64,000 nt of DNA. It comes from JBLNDJ01 sp050261515. GTDB taxonomy: Bacteria > Acidobacteriota > Terriglobia > Bryobacterales > Bryobacteraceae. Position 1 is the stretch's first letter, and every line of letters begins with the position of its first letter. The position numbers and the translations under genes were made by a program. The stretch spans positions 99,435 to 163,434 of the forward strand of contig JBLNDJ010000006.1 of assembly GCA_050261515.1 (NCBI GenBank), read 5' to 3'. This document shows positions 14,816-22,634 of this stretch, in pieces. The notes beneath the pieces were generated by a model. The model was not told the origin of the DNA. It made no database searches and worked only from the letters and a program-made list of their open reading frames with translations.

Positions 14816-16378
14816 ATGTTCAGCAGACGCAGATTCTTAGGCGCCGGCGCGGCTCTCGGCGCTCTCGCAACCAGCCGCACGGCGCGGGCCGACGTTCCCG
14901 ATCATCTCTGGGCCGGGTACGATTTCGGCCCCGGGCCGGCGATCACGGACCGGCTCAACCAGGGGCCGTTTCCGGTCGAGCAGGACGATGGGTGGCTGAC
15001 GATCGCGACCACCACGCAGTCCGCCAAACCCGTCCGGAACTTCGGGATGGGGTTGTGCGGGTACACGTGGGAGGAGAGCGGGCCGTCGCTGCCCGCGCGC
15101 GCGGGCAGGCAGACGCTCGAGAATCACGTCGAGCAGATGGCGTCGCTGCCGTTCGTCGATGTCCTCTACATACGCTGCGACTGGCGCGATGTGCAGAAGC
15201 AGCCGGGCCGCCTCGATTTGCACCCGGTCTGGAAGCTGACGTTCGATGCCGCGAAGACTTACGGCAAGCGGGTCGGGTTTCGCGTGATGCTGTCGAACAC
15301 CGTAGGGCAGCCGCAACAGCTCGCCATGCCGGATTTCGTGCAGCAGAAGGTCCCCATCGTCACGATCGGCCGCTCGCGCGAGCATGGCGGCGGGATCGAG
15401 TTTCGCGAGCCGCGCTATGAACATCCCGAGTTTTTGAAGGCCTTCCGCGAACTGAACGAACTGCTTGCGCGCGAGTTCGACGGCCACCCGCAGGCCGAGT
15501 TCATGGACCTCATCATGTACGGCTTCTGGGGCGAGGGGCACACGAACGATGTTAAGAACCCATTCCCGGATTACCTCACGGCCGAGCGCACCATGGCGCA
15601 TATCACGCAGCTTCAGCTCGACGCGTGGAAGCGCACACCGCTCGCGGTGAACACCGAGCCGGATATCAGCCAGGTGGGCAACCGGGAGGTGCAGGACATG
15701 TGCGTGCGCGCGGGGTGCTGGCTGCGGTCGGATTCCATCCTCCAGATCGAGGAGCCGCTTCAGATCGAAATGCTGGCGAACCGGCCGCCGTGGCTCGCCG
15801 TCGTGATGGAGGATGGCGGCCTGCGCGAGTACGACGTCAACAAAATCCCGCTCGACAACGCCGGCGTCAACCTGCGCGAGAAGGCGATGCTGCACGTGCT
15901 CGACCTCGGTGCGAACTACTGGTCGCTGTGGACCGAGGGCGATAACCTGAAGCGCTACAACGAGCGTTATCCGCGCGGCTTCGCGACATTGCAGCAGCGC
16001 ATGGGATACCGCGTGCGGCCTTCCTGGGTGTGGCAGAGGAAGCGCTACGGAACGAGCGAGGTGATCGTTGGCGTGACGAACGACGGCGTGGCGGGCGTGC
16101 CCGGCGCGCTGCGGCTGTCGCTCGAGAGCCTGGACGGGAAGTTCAAGATGAGCGGGAGCCTCGACGCGGGACACCCGCACGGCGGCCGGCTGCGGCTGGG
16201 GAGCTTCCTGCTGCCCAAAGGCATGGAGGGCCAGCGGCTCAAGCTGCGCGCGGAGATCGAAACCAAGGGCGTGCGGCGGCCCGTGAACTGGGCCTGCGAG
16301 CAGCCGCTCGAGGCGGACGGCTCGTTCGCGATCCGCATCGCTCGGTTCGACGCCAAGGGCTGGCGCAAGGGAGTGTAA
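14816..16378 (+). CDS. Tat-exported glycoside-hydrolase-like protein
   Basis: This 520-residue protein has a strong twin-arginine leader (MFSRRRFLGAGAALGALATS) and an AAGGAGA Shine-Dalgarno. The central part reads as a TIM-barrel hydrolase: VDVLYIRCDWRDV, GKRVGFRVMLSNT, EFMDLIMYGFWGEGH with candidate acidic residues, and NTEPDISQ. A C-terminal beta-sandwich follows (from about residue 410). I do not recognise the exact family; it recalls the DUF4832-like beta-barrel hydrolases. It overlaps the following kinase gene by one base (TAATG), so the two are coupled and probably belong to one sugar-use pathway. Confidence 0.7.
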   Translation: MFSRRRFLGAGAALGALATSRTARADVPDHLWAGYDFGPGPAITDRLNQGPFPVEQDDGWLTIATTTQSAKPVRNFGMGLCGYTWEESGPSLPARAGRQTLENHVEQMASLPFVDVLYIRCDWRDVQKQPGRLDLHPVWKLTFDAAKTYGKRVGFRVMLSNTVGQPQQLAMPDFVQQKVPIVTIGRSREHGGGIEFREPRYEHPEFLKAFRELNELLAREFDGHPQAEFMDLIMYGFWGEGHTNDVKNPFPDYLTAERTMAHITQLQLDAWKRTPLAVNTEPDISQVGNREVQDMCVRAGCWLRSDSILQIEEPLQIEMLANRPPWLAVVMEDGGLREYDVNKIPLDNAGVNLREKAMLHVLDLGANYWSLWTEGDNLKRYNERYPRGFATLQQRMGYRVRPSWVWQRKRYGTSEVIVGVTNDGVAGVPGALRLSLESLDGKFKMSGSLDAGHPHGGRLRLGSFLLPKGMEGQRLKLRAEIETKGVRRPVNWACEQPLEADGSFAIRIARFDAKGWRKGV

Positions 16379-17328
16379 TGGCTCTCTTCCTCGGCATCGA
16401 CGGCGGGCAGTCGAGCACCATCGCGCTGATTGGCGACCAGACGGGGCGCGTCGCCGGCTCGGGGGCGGGCGGTCCGTGCAATCACGCCGCCGCGGCGGAG
16501 GGCCGCGAGAAGTTCTTCCGCGCGATCAACGAATCGGTGGGGGCGGCGTGCCGCGCCGCGTCGCTCGACCGCGAGACCGTGCGGTTCGAGACGGTCTGCG
16601 CGGGGTTCAGCGGCGGGCCGGAGGACAAGCGGCGGTATCTGGAGGAACTGCTCCGCGCGGATCGCTTTCTGGTCACCACCGACGCGCTCATCGCGCTAGC
16701 GGGCGCGACCGGCGGCGGGCCGGGCGTGGTGACGATTTCGGGCACCGGCTCGATCGCCTTCGGGCGTAACGCCGCGGGCAAGTCCGCGCGCGCGGGCGGC
16801 TGGGGCTACATCTTCGGCGACGAGGGCGGGGGATTCGATCTCGCGCGCCAGGGCCTGCGCGCCGCGCTGCGCCAGGAGGAAGGCTGGGGGCCGGCAACCA
16901 AGCTGCACGCGCTGTTCCTTGAAGCCGGCGGGGCGAAATCCGCCAACGAGCTGCTGCATAAGTTCTACACCACGGAGTTCGCGCGCCCGCGCATCGCCAC
17001 GTTCGGCAGGATTGTGGAACGCGCAGCGGAGGAGGGCGACGCGGTGGCGCGCGGCATTCTGCTCAAGGCGGCGTCCGAGTTGGCGCTGCTCGCGAGCGCC
17101 GTCCGGCGGCAGCTTTTCGAGCCGGGCGCGCTGGTGCACGTGGTTCATATGGGCGGCGTGTTTCGCAGCCCGATTTTACGCGAACAGTTTCGCGAACTGG
17201 TCGAGCAGGAGCGCGGCAACCAGTGTGGGCCGCCGCTCTACGCTCCGGCCGTGGGTGCGCTGCTCGAGGCATACCGGGCATCGGGCCTCACGCCGCGTTT
17301 GAGCAACGTGCCGGATGTGAAGAGATGA
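16378..17328 (+). CDS. BadF/BadG-type N-acetylglucosamine kinase-like ATPase
   Basis: This 316-residue ASKHA-fold kinase has the phosphate-1 motif LFLGIDGGQSSTIALIGD at the N-terminus, FETVCAGFSGG in the middle, and ISGTGSIAFG and GGWGYIFGDEGGG, the usual signature of N-acetylglucosamine kinases in this family. It phosphorylates a sugar or amino sugar at the expense of ATP in the cytoplasm. The start is fixed by the TAATG overlap with the upstream gene. Context suggests it takes the product of the exported hydrolases. Confidence 0.88.
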   Translation: MALFLGIDGGQSSTIALIGDQTGRVAGSGAGGPCNHAAAAEGREKFFRAINESVGAACRAASLDRETVRFETVCAGFSGGPEDKRRYLEELLRADRFLVTTDALIALAGATGGGPGVVTISGTGSIAFGRNAAGKSARAGGWGYIFGDEGGGFDLARQGLRAALRQEEGWGPATKLHALFLEAGGAKSANELLHKFYTTEFARPRIATFGRIVERAAEEGDAVARGILLKAASELALLASAVRRQLFEPGALVHVVHMGGVFRSPILREQFRELVEQERGNQCGPPLYAPAVGALLEAYRASGLTPRLSNVPDVKR

Positions 17329-17378
17329 GAAGGTCACATGATACGATTAAAAGTTCTACTCCATTCACAGAGGTGATC

Positions 17379-18548
17379 ATGCCAAAGCTATCCATTCGCG
17401 ACCTGGACCTGCGTGGAAAGAGGGTCTTCATTCGAGTCGATTTCAACGTCCCCCTGGCTCCCGGCGGGCAGGAAATCACCAGCGATAAACGGATTCGCGC
17501 GTCGCTTCCCACCATCAAGTACGCGCTCGAGCAGGGCGCGAAGCTCGTCCTGGCGAGCCATCTCGGCCGGCCGAAGGGCAAGCCGAATCCGGAGATGAGC
17601 CTGAAACCGGTGGCGGCGAAGCTCCAGGAGTTGCTCGCGAAGCCGGTCGTCATGGCTGCCGACTGCATCGGCCCGGAGGCGCAGAAGCTGAAGGCGAGCG
17701 ACAACGACATCGTGCTGCTCGAGAACCTGCGGTACCATCCCGAGGAAGAGAAGAACGATCCGGACTTCGCGCGCGAACTGGCGCAGGGCATCGATTACTA
17801 CGTCAACGACGCGTTCGGCACCGCGCACCGGGCGCACGCCTCGACGGTCGGGATCATCCAGTTCGTTCCGAAGGCCGCCGCGGGCCTGCTCATGGAGAAG
17901 GAGCTGGAGTATCTCACGAAGGTGACGCAGAACCCGCCGCTGCCGTGCGTAGGCATCCTGGGCGGCGCGAAGGTTTCCGACAAGATCGAGGTCATCGAGA
18001 ACCTGCTCAAAATCGTCGATCGCCTGCTGATCGGCGGCGCGATGGCGTACACGTTTATGCGGGCGCAGGGGAAGGCGACGGGCAAATCGCTCGTTGAGGA
18101 AGACAAGATCGCGCTCGCGAAAGAGATTCTGGCCAAGGGCGCCGGCAAACTGCTGCTGCCGGTCGATCACGCTGTGACAGCCGAGCTGAAGGCGGGCGCC
18201 GCCTACGATGTGGTCGAGACGATTCCCGAGGATAAGCTCGCCGTCGATATCGGCCCGCAGACGATGGCGCTCTACGCCAACGAAATCGCGAAGGCAAAGA
18301 GCGTGATCTGGAACGGCCCGATGGGCGTGTTCGAGAAGCCCCCGTTCGACGCGGGCACGGTCGCGGTAGCCAAGGCTGTGGCGGCGTCGGGAGCGCTGTC
18401 GGTCGTGGGCGGAGGCGATTCGGAGAAAGCGGTGAAGTCGGCCGGCGTTGCCGACAAGATCTCCCACATTTCCACCGGCGGCGGCGCGTCGCTCGAGTTC
18501 CTCTCCGGAATCGAGCTGCCGGGCGTGGCGGCGCTCACGGACAGGTAG
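17379..18548 (+). CDS. pgk: Phosphoglycerate kinase
   Basis: This is the glycolytic ATP-forming enzyme converting 1,3-bisphosphoglycerate to 3-phosphoglycerate, 389 residues, normal length. Signatures include KRVFIRVDFNVPL at the N-terminus, LVLASHLGRPKG, VNDAFGTAHRAHAS, LGGAKVSDKI and the C-terminal VVGGGDSEKAV and ISTGGGASLEFL. Start at 17379: the preceding GAGGTGATC is an unusually long match to the 16S rRNA 3' end. The familiar gapdh and tpi partners are not next to it. Confidence 0.97.
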   Translation: MPKLSIRDLDLRGKRVFIRVDFNVPLAPGGQEITSDKRIRASLPTIKYALEQGAKLVLASHLGRPKGKPNPEMSLKPVAAKLQELLAKPVVMAADCIGPEAQKLKASDNDIVLLENLRYHPEEEKNDPDFARELAQGIDYYVNDAFGTAHRAHASTVGIIQFVPKAAAGLLMEKELEYLTKVTQNPPLPCVGILGGAKVSDKIEVIENLLKIVDRLLIGGAMAYTFMRAQGKATGKSLVEEDKIALAKEILAKGAGKLLLPVDHAVTAELKAGAAYDVVETIPEDKLAVDIGPQTMALYANEIAKAKSVIWNGPMGVFEKPPFDAGTVAVAKAVAASGALSVVGGGDSEKAVKSAGVADKISHISTGGGASLEFLSGIELPGVAALTDR

Positions 18549-18616
18549 CTGGGGGCCCCATTCTCCTGCAACCTCCGCTTAGGGTATATCATCGAAAAGG
18601 AGTATTGGAGAGGAAG

Positions 18617-19156
18617 ATGGCGAGACATTTGAAGGTCCTTGCTTTATGTGGTGCGGCGCTGCTGTTGGCTTCGAGCGCCGCCCAGGCCAAGCCTGGGGAA
18701 GAGGCCTATTTGAAGGCTAAGGTCACTCCGGGGCGGGCCGGTGTGTTTGTGGACGGGAAGTATGTTGGGCCGGCAGCGAACTTTCGCGTTGCCAGAAAGT
18801 ATGCGCTGGCCCCCGGCAAGCACGAAGTGAAACTGATCGACCCCCGCTACGAGGAGTTCACCACCACGGTGGATCTCGTCGCGGGAAAGACCGTTACGTT
18901 GTCCGAAACGTTGAAGCCGCTGCCGACTCCCAAGGGTCCTTTTGGCGTGCTGCGGACCAAGAGCGCGGATAAGTTTGCGGCGGTCTACATCAACGATAAG
19001 TATTACGGACACGCCGACGAGTTCAGTAACGGCTCGCAGGGGGTACTGTTGCCCCCGGGCGAGTACACTGTCCGAATCGAGCCCCTCTCCGGCGGAGATG
19101 CGGTGTCGAAAAAAGTCCAGATCGAGACCGGTAAGACAGTCATCGTGGAAAAGTAA
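18617..19156 (+). CDS. Secreted protein with two PEGA-type repeats
   Basis: This 179-residue protein has a signal peptide (HLKVLALCGAALLLASSAAQA) and two beta-rich repeats of about 65 residues. Each carries the PEGA pattern, first AGVFVDGKYVGPA...LAPGKHEVKLIDP and then AAVYINDKYYGHA...LPPGEYTVRIEP. Such domains are found in surface and periplasmic proteins and are thought to bind other proteins or the wall. The ATG at 18617 is preferred over an in-frame TTG four codons upstream because GGAGAGGAAG precedes it. Confidence 0.83.
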   Translation: MARHLKVLALCGAALLLASSAAQAKPGEEAYLKAKVTPGRAGVFVDGKYVGPAANFRVARKYALAPGKHEVKLIDPRYEEFTTTVDLVAGKTVTLSETLKPLPTPKGPFGVLRTKSADKFAAVYINDKYYGHADEFSNGSQGVLLPPGEYTVRIEPLSGGDAVSKKVQIETGKTVIVEK

Positions 19157-19166
19157 ACTGCCTTCA

Positions 19167-19196
19167 GGCGGCGCGGGCCGTTGGTTCCGCGCCGCC
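19167..19196 (+). terminator. Strong GC-rich hairpin, likely terminator
   Basis: A perfect 10-bp stem GGCGGCGCGG/CCGCGCCGCC (19167-19176 with 19187-19196) with a 10-base loop starts 10 bases after the PEGA gene stop. There is no T-tract, so termination may need Rho or may only protect the 3' end. Confidence 0.5.
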
Positions 19197-19255
19197 AACC
19201 CATTCCTCTCCTCCGCGCCGCCTCCCGGAAACGCTACACTCTGGACGGAGGCTTT

Positions 19256-20158
19256 ATGTCCATTCGGCCTATCAAGCGGCTTTCGCGGTCCAAGCCGGCT
19301 CTCGAGGGCGCGGGTGTTCATCTTCGCCGTGCGTTCGGCTTCGGAAACACGACCGACTTCGATCCCTTCCTCCTGCTCGACGACTTCCGCAGCGACGTTC
19401 CAGAGGATTACCTGGCGGGCTTCCCCTGGCATCCGCACCGCGGAATCGAGACGATCACCTACGTGCTTGCCGGAACGGTAGAGCACGGAGACAGCCTCGG
19501 CAACCAAGGCTCCATCGGAGCGGGCGACGTCCAGTGGATGACCGCCGGCAGCGGCATCATCCATCAGGAAATGCCCAAGGGCGACAGCGCGGGCATCATG
19601 CACGGTTTCCAGTTGTGGGCGAACCTTCCGGCGTCGCTCAAAATGACCGAGCCACGCTACCAGGACGTGAAATCGGGCGAGATCCCGGAGATCACCGACG
19701 ACGACGGCACGCGCGTGCGCGTCATCTGCGGAACGTTCTGGGGCAAGAAGGGCCCGGCCGACGGCGTCGCCGCCGACCCGATCTACCTGGACGTATCGGT
19801 GCCCGCCGGCCGCGCCAAGACGCTCCCGGTCGAGACGACGCGCCACGCCTTCGCCTATGTGTTCGACGGAGCCGGGAAGTTCTGCAACTCCTCGGGGCCG
19901 CTCGCGGTTCCGACCGAGCCGGTGGGATGGGCCGACACGAAGCCGCCCACGGAGGCGGACAACCGCTCGCTGGTTCTGTTCGACCGCGGCGACGAAGTTA
20001 CGGTGCGCGCCGGCAACGACGGAATCCGGTTCCTGCTGGTCTCAGGCCAGCCGATCCAGGAGCCGGTGGCGTGGTACGGGCCAATCGTCATGAACACGCA
20101 GGAACAGCTCCGCCAGGCGTTCGACGAGCTCGAGCGGGGCACATTCCTGAGGAGGTAG
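19256..20158 (+). CDS. Pirin-family protein
   Basis: This 300-residue bicupin has the pirin motif FPWHPHRGIETITYVLAG, which holds the metal-binding histidines, then EHGDSLGNQGSIGAGDVQWMTAG with the Glu/His ligands, and a second cupin with VPAGRAKTLPVETTRHAFAYVFDG. Some pirins act as quercetin dioxygenases and others as redox-sensing regulators; the activity here is open. ACGGAGG precedes the ATG. Four bases separate it from the following FAD reductase, whose Shine-Dalgarno lies in the last codons of this gene, so they form a coupled pair. Confidence 0.93.
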   Translation: MSIRPIKRLSRSKPALEGAGVHLRRAFGFGNTTDFDPFLLLDDFRSDVPEDYLAGFPWHPHRGIETITYVLAGTVEHGDSLGNQGSIGAGDVQWMTAGSGIIHQEMPKGDSAGIMHGFQLWANLPASLKMTEPRYQDVKSGEIPEITDDDGTRVRVICGTFWGKKGPADGVAADPIYLDVSVPAGRAKTLPVETTRHAFAYVFDGAGKFCNSSGPLAVPTEPVGWADTKPPTEADNRSLVLFDRGDEVTVRAGNDGIRFLLVSGQPIQEPVAWYGPIVMNTQEQLRQAFDELERGTFLRR

Positions 20159-20162
20159 CGCT

Positions 20163-21359
20163 GTGGAGCAGTCCAGATTCGCGATCCTCGGCGGAGGAAT
20201 GGCGGCCGGATACGCGGCCAAGCAACTCGTCGAGTTGGGGCTCAAGCCGGGAGAGCTGGCGATCTTATCGGCCGACACGTTTGCGCCGTACGAGAGGCCC
20301 CCGCTGTCGAAGGGTTTCCTCGCCGGCCGCGACACCGAGGACGGCATCCGGATCAATCCCGAGAGCTTCTACCGCGAGCACGGGATCGAGGTGAAGCTCA
20401 GTTGCGAAGTGGCCGCGATCGATGCGGGGCGCAAGCGGCTCACGCTCGCGCGGGGCGGCGAGTTCGGCTTCGAGAAGCTGATCGCCGCCCCCGGCGCGGC
20501 CGCGCGCAGGCTCGACATCCCGGGCGCGCAGCTCGACAACGTACGTCATCTCCGCTCGCTCGACGACTCTGCCGCGCTCAGGCAGCGCGCGGAGAACGCG
20601 AAGCGCGCCGTCGTCATCGGGGGCGGGTTCATCGGCATGGAAGTAGGGGCGGTGCTCGCGCAGAAAGGGATCGAGGTGACGCTGGCGCTCCGCGACGACC
20701 GCATCGGGAAAGCCATCTTCACGCCGGAGATGTCGCGATTCTTCGAGACATACTACGCCGCAAAGGGAGTGCGCATCGTCAAGGGAATGGCCTTGAAAGA
20801 GCTGCGCGGCGCGGGAGCGGTGAGCTCGGCGGTGCTCGACGGCGGGCAGGAAATCCCCTGCGACCTCGTGGTGGCGGGTATTGGAGCGGCGCCGGTGACG
20901 GATATGCTGGCCGCGAGCGGCTTCGAAATAAACAACGGCGTGGTTGTGAACGAATACCTCGAGACCAGCCTGCCCGGCATCTACGCCGCCGGCGACGCCG
21001 CGAACTACTACGACGTGCTCTTCAACAAGCGCCGGCGCGTGGAGCACTGGGACAACGCGGTTTCGCAGGGCGAGCATTGCGCGCGCCAGCTCATGGGCGA
21101 GCGCGCGCCGTTCCGGCACGTGCCCTATTTCTTCTCCGACGTCTTCGACCTCTCTTACGAGTATTGGGGAGATGCCGCGGGCGCGGACCAGGTGGTCCAC
21201 AAGGGCGACGTCACGACCAACAGCTTCAGCGTGTGGTGGCTCCGCGGCGGGCGTGTTGTGGCGGCGTTCGTAATGAACCGTCCCGACGCCGAGCGCGAGG
21301 CCGCGCCGAAGTGGATCGAATCCGGGGAAGACTATTCGCGCCAGGTGTCGGGCCTCTGA
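20163..21359 (+). CDS. FAD/NAD(P)-dependent ferredoxin-type reductase
   Basis: This 398-residue flavoprotein of the pyridine-nucleotide-disulfide family begins with RFAILGGGMAAGYAAKQL (FAD-binding Rossmann motif). It continues with PYERPPLSKGFL, then AVVIGGGFIGMEVGAVLAQKG (NAD(P) site), then SLPGIYAAGDAANY (second FAD contact). There is no CxxxxC redox disulfide, which points to the ferredoxin/rubredoxin reductase or monodehydroascorbate-reductase-like branch. The GTG start is supported by GAGGAGG inside the end of the pirin gene. The electron acceptor is unknown. Confidence 0.88.
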   Translation: MEQSRFAILGGGMAAGYAAKQLVELGLKPGELAILSADTFAPYERPPLSKGFLAGRDTEDGIRINPESFYREHGIEVKLSCEVAAIDAGRKRLTLARGGEFGFEKLIAAPGAAARRLDIPGAQLDNVRHLRSLDDSAALRQRAENAKRAVVIGGGFIGMEVGAVLAQKGIEVTLALRDDRIGKAIFTPEMSRFFETYYAAKGVRIVKGMALKELRGAGAVSSAVLDGGQEIPCDLVVAGIGAAPVTDMLAASGFEINNGVVVNEYLETSLPGIYAAGDAANYYDVLFNKRRRVEHWDNAVSQGEHCARQLMGERAPFRHVPYFFSDVFDLSYEYWGDAAGADQVVHKGDVTTNSFSVWWLRGGRVVAAFVMNRPDAEREAAPKWIESGEDYSRQVSGL

Positions 21360-21390
21360 CGCGGCTTGATGCGGCGGGGCGGCCGGAGCG

Positions 21391-22518
21391 TCAGGCCCTG
21401 CGGGCCCGCGCTTCGAGGAAGCCGACGACGGAGGCGCGCGAGATGACGCCCGAGATGCGGCCGCCCTCGGAGACGGGAAGCTGGTTGACGTCCTCGCGGC
21501 CCATGGTTTCGAGGGCTTCGGAGATGGGGGCGTCGGGCGAGATCGTTTGCGAGCCGTCGAGCGGGCGCATGACGTCGGCGACCGTCTTGAAGCGCCACTG
21601 CGCCTGCGGAAACCGGCCGACCTCGCGCGGGCTGATGAGGCCGATCATCTCGCCGTTGCTGGTGACGAGGAAGCAGAAGCGCGCGGTTTGAAGCGCGTTG
21701 TCTTCCACGAAGGATTGCAGGTTGGTCCAGGCCTCGACGGCGGGGCAGTCGCGCACCATCAGGTCGCTCACGCGCACGCCGCCGAGCAACTCCGAAAGCC
21801 GCGCCGCCGCGTAGCTCGAGCCCGCCGCGTCGAACAGGAACCAGCCGATGAAGGCGATCCACAGGCCGCCGAATCCGGCTCCGGCGGCGAAGCGTACCAC
21901 GCCCGCGGCCATGAACAGCACCGCGACCGCGCGGCCGACGCGCGCCGCGATGCGCGTAGAGCGCGGCGCGTTCCCGTTGAAATGCCAGATGATGGAGCGC
22001 AGCACGCGGCCGCCGTCGAGCGGGAAGCCCGGGATCATGTTGAAGACCGCGAGCGACAGGTTGATGTAGCCGAGCCATTCGAGCACGGCGGTGGCCGGCG
22101 ATTCGGTGGAACTGGCGGCGCGCCAGCCGAACAGCCAAGCGAGGCCGAGGCAGACGGCGCCGATCGCGGCGCTCGCGATCGGCCCGGCGATCGCCATCCG
22201 GAACTCCGCCTTCGCGTTCGCGGGCTCTCCTTCGATCTGCGCAACTCCGCCCAGCGCGAACAGCGTAATGCTGCGTACCGGCAGCCCCTGCGATTTCGCG
22301 ACCAGCGAGTGCGACAGCTCGTGGGCCACCAGCGCCACGAAGAATAGCAGCGCGGTGAGCAACGCCGAAGCCCACACGACAGGCACGCCCCAGTCCGGAT
22401 GCGTTGAGCCGAACAGATCGGCGAGCGAGACCGCGATCATCAGCGCGATGAGAATCCAGCTATAGTGCAGGCCGATCTCGATGCCGAAAATGCGTCCGAG
22501 TTTGACGTGGCTTCGCAT
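21391..22518 (-). CDS. Site-2-type M50 zinc metalloprotease with two CBS domains
   Basis: This 375-residue polytopic protease carries the zinc site HELSH in the segment FVALVAHELSHSLVAKS and the third ligand region MIPGFPLDGGRVLRSI. C-terminal CBS domains (about 245-370) end with VADVMRPLDG...LPVSEGGRISGVISRA and probably sense adenylate nucleotides. It belongs to the SpoIVFB/Rv-type S2P group that cuts transmembrane segments. The Met at 22518 fits the family start (KLGRIFGIEIGLHYSW); a GTG ten codons upstream is possible. Confidence 0.9.
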   Translation of the reverse strand: MRSHVKLGRIFGIEIGLHYSWILIALMIAVSLADLFGSTHPDWGVPVVWASALLTALLFFVALVAHELSHSLVAKSQGLPVRSITLFALGGVAQIEGEPANAKAEFRMAIAGPIASAAIGAVCLGLAWLFGWRAASSTESPATAVLEWLGYINLSLAVFNMIPGFPLDGGRVLRSIIWHFNGNAPRSTRIAARVGRAVAVLFMAAGVVRFAAGAGFGGLWIAFIGWFLFDAAGSSYAAARLSELLGGVRVSDLMVRDCPAVEAWTNLQSFVEDNALQTARFCFLVTSNGEMIGLISPREVGRFPQAQWRFKTVADVMRPLDGSQTISPDAPISEALETMGREDVNQLPVSEGGRISGVISRASVVGFLEARARRA

Positions 22519-22634
22519 ACAACTTCCCGGCTGCTTCCATGATCGCACCGCCGTGCACGGGGCGCACTGCTCCGCCGCACCTGCCGCGCGCGGGCCGGCC
22601 CCCTTGTTACGATGAAATTCAGGTCTACGCTTTC

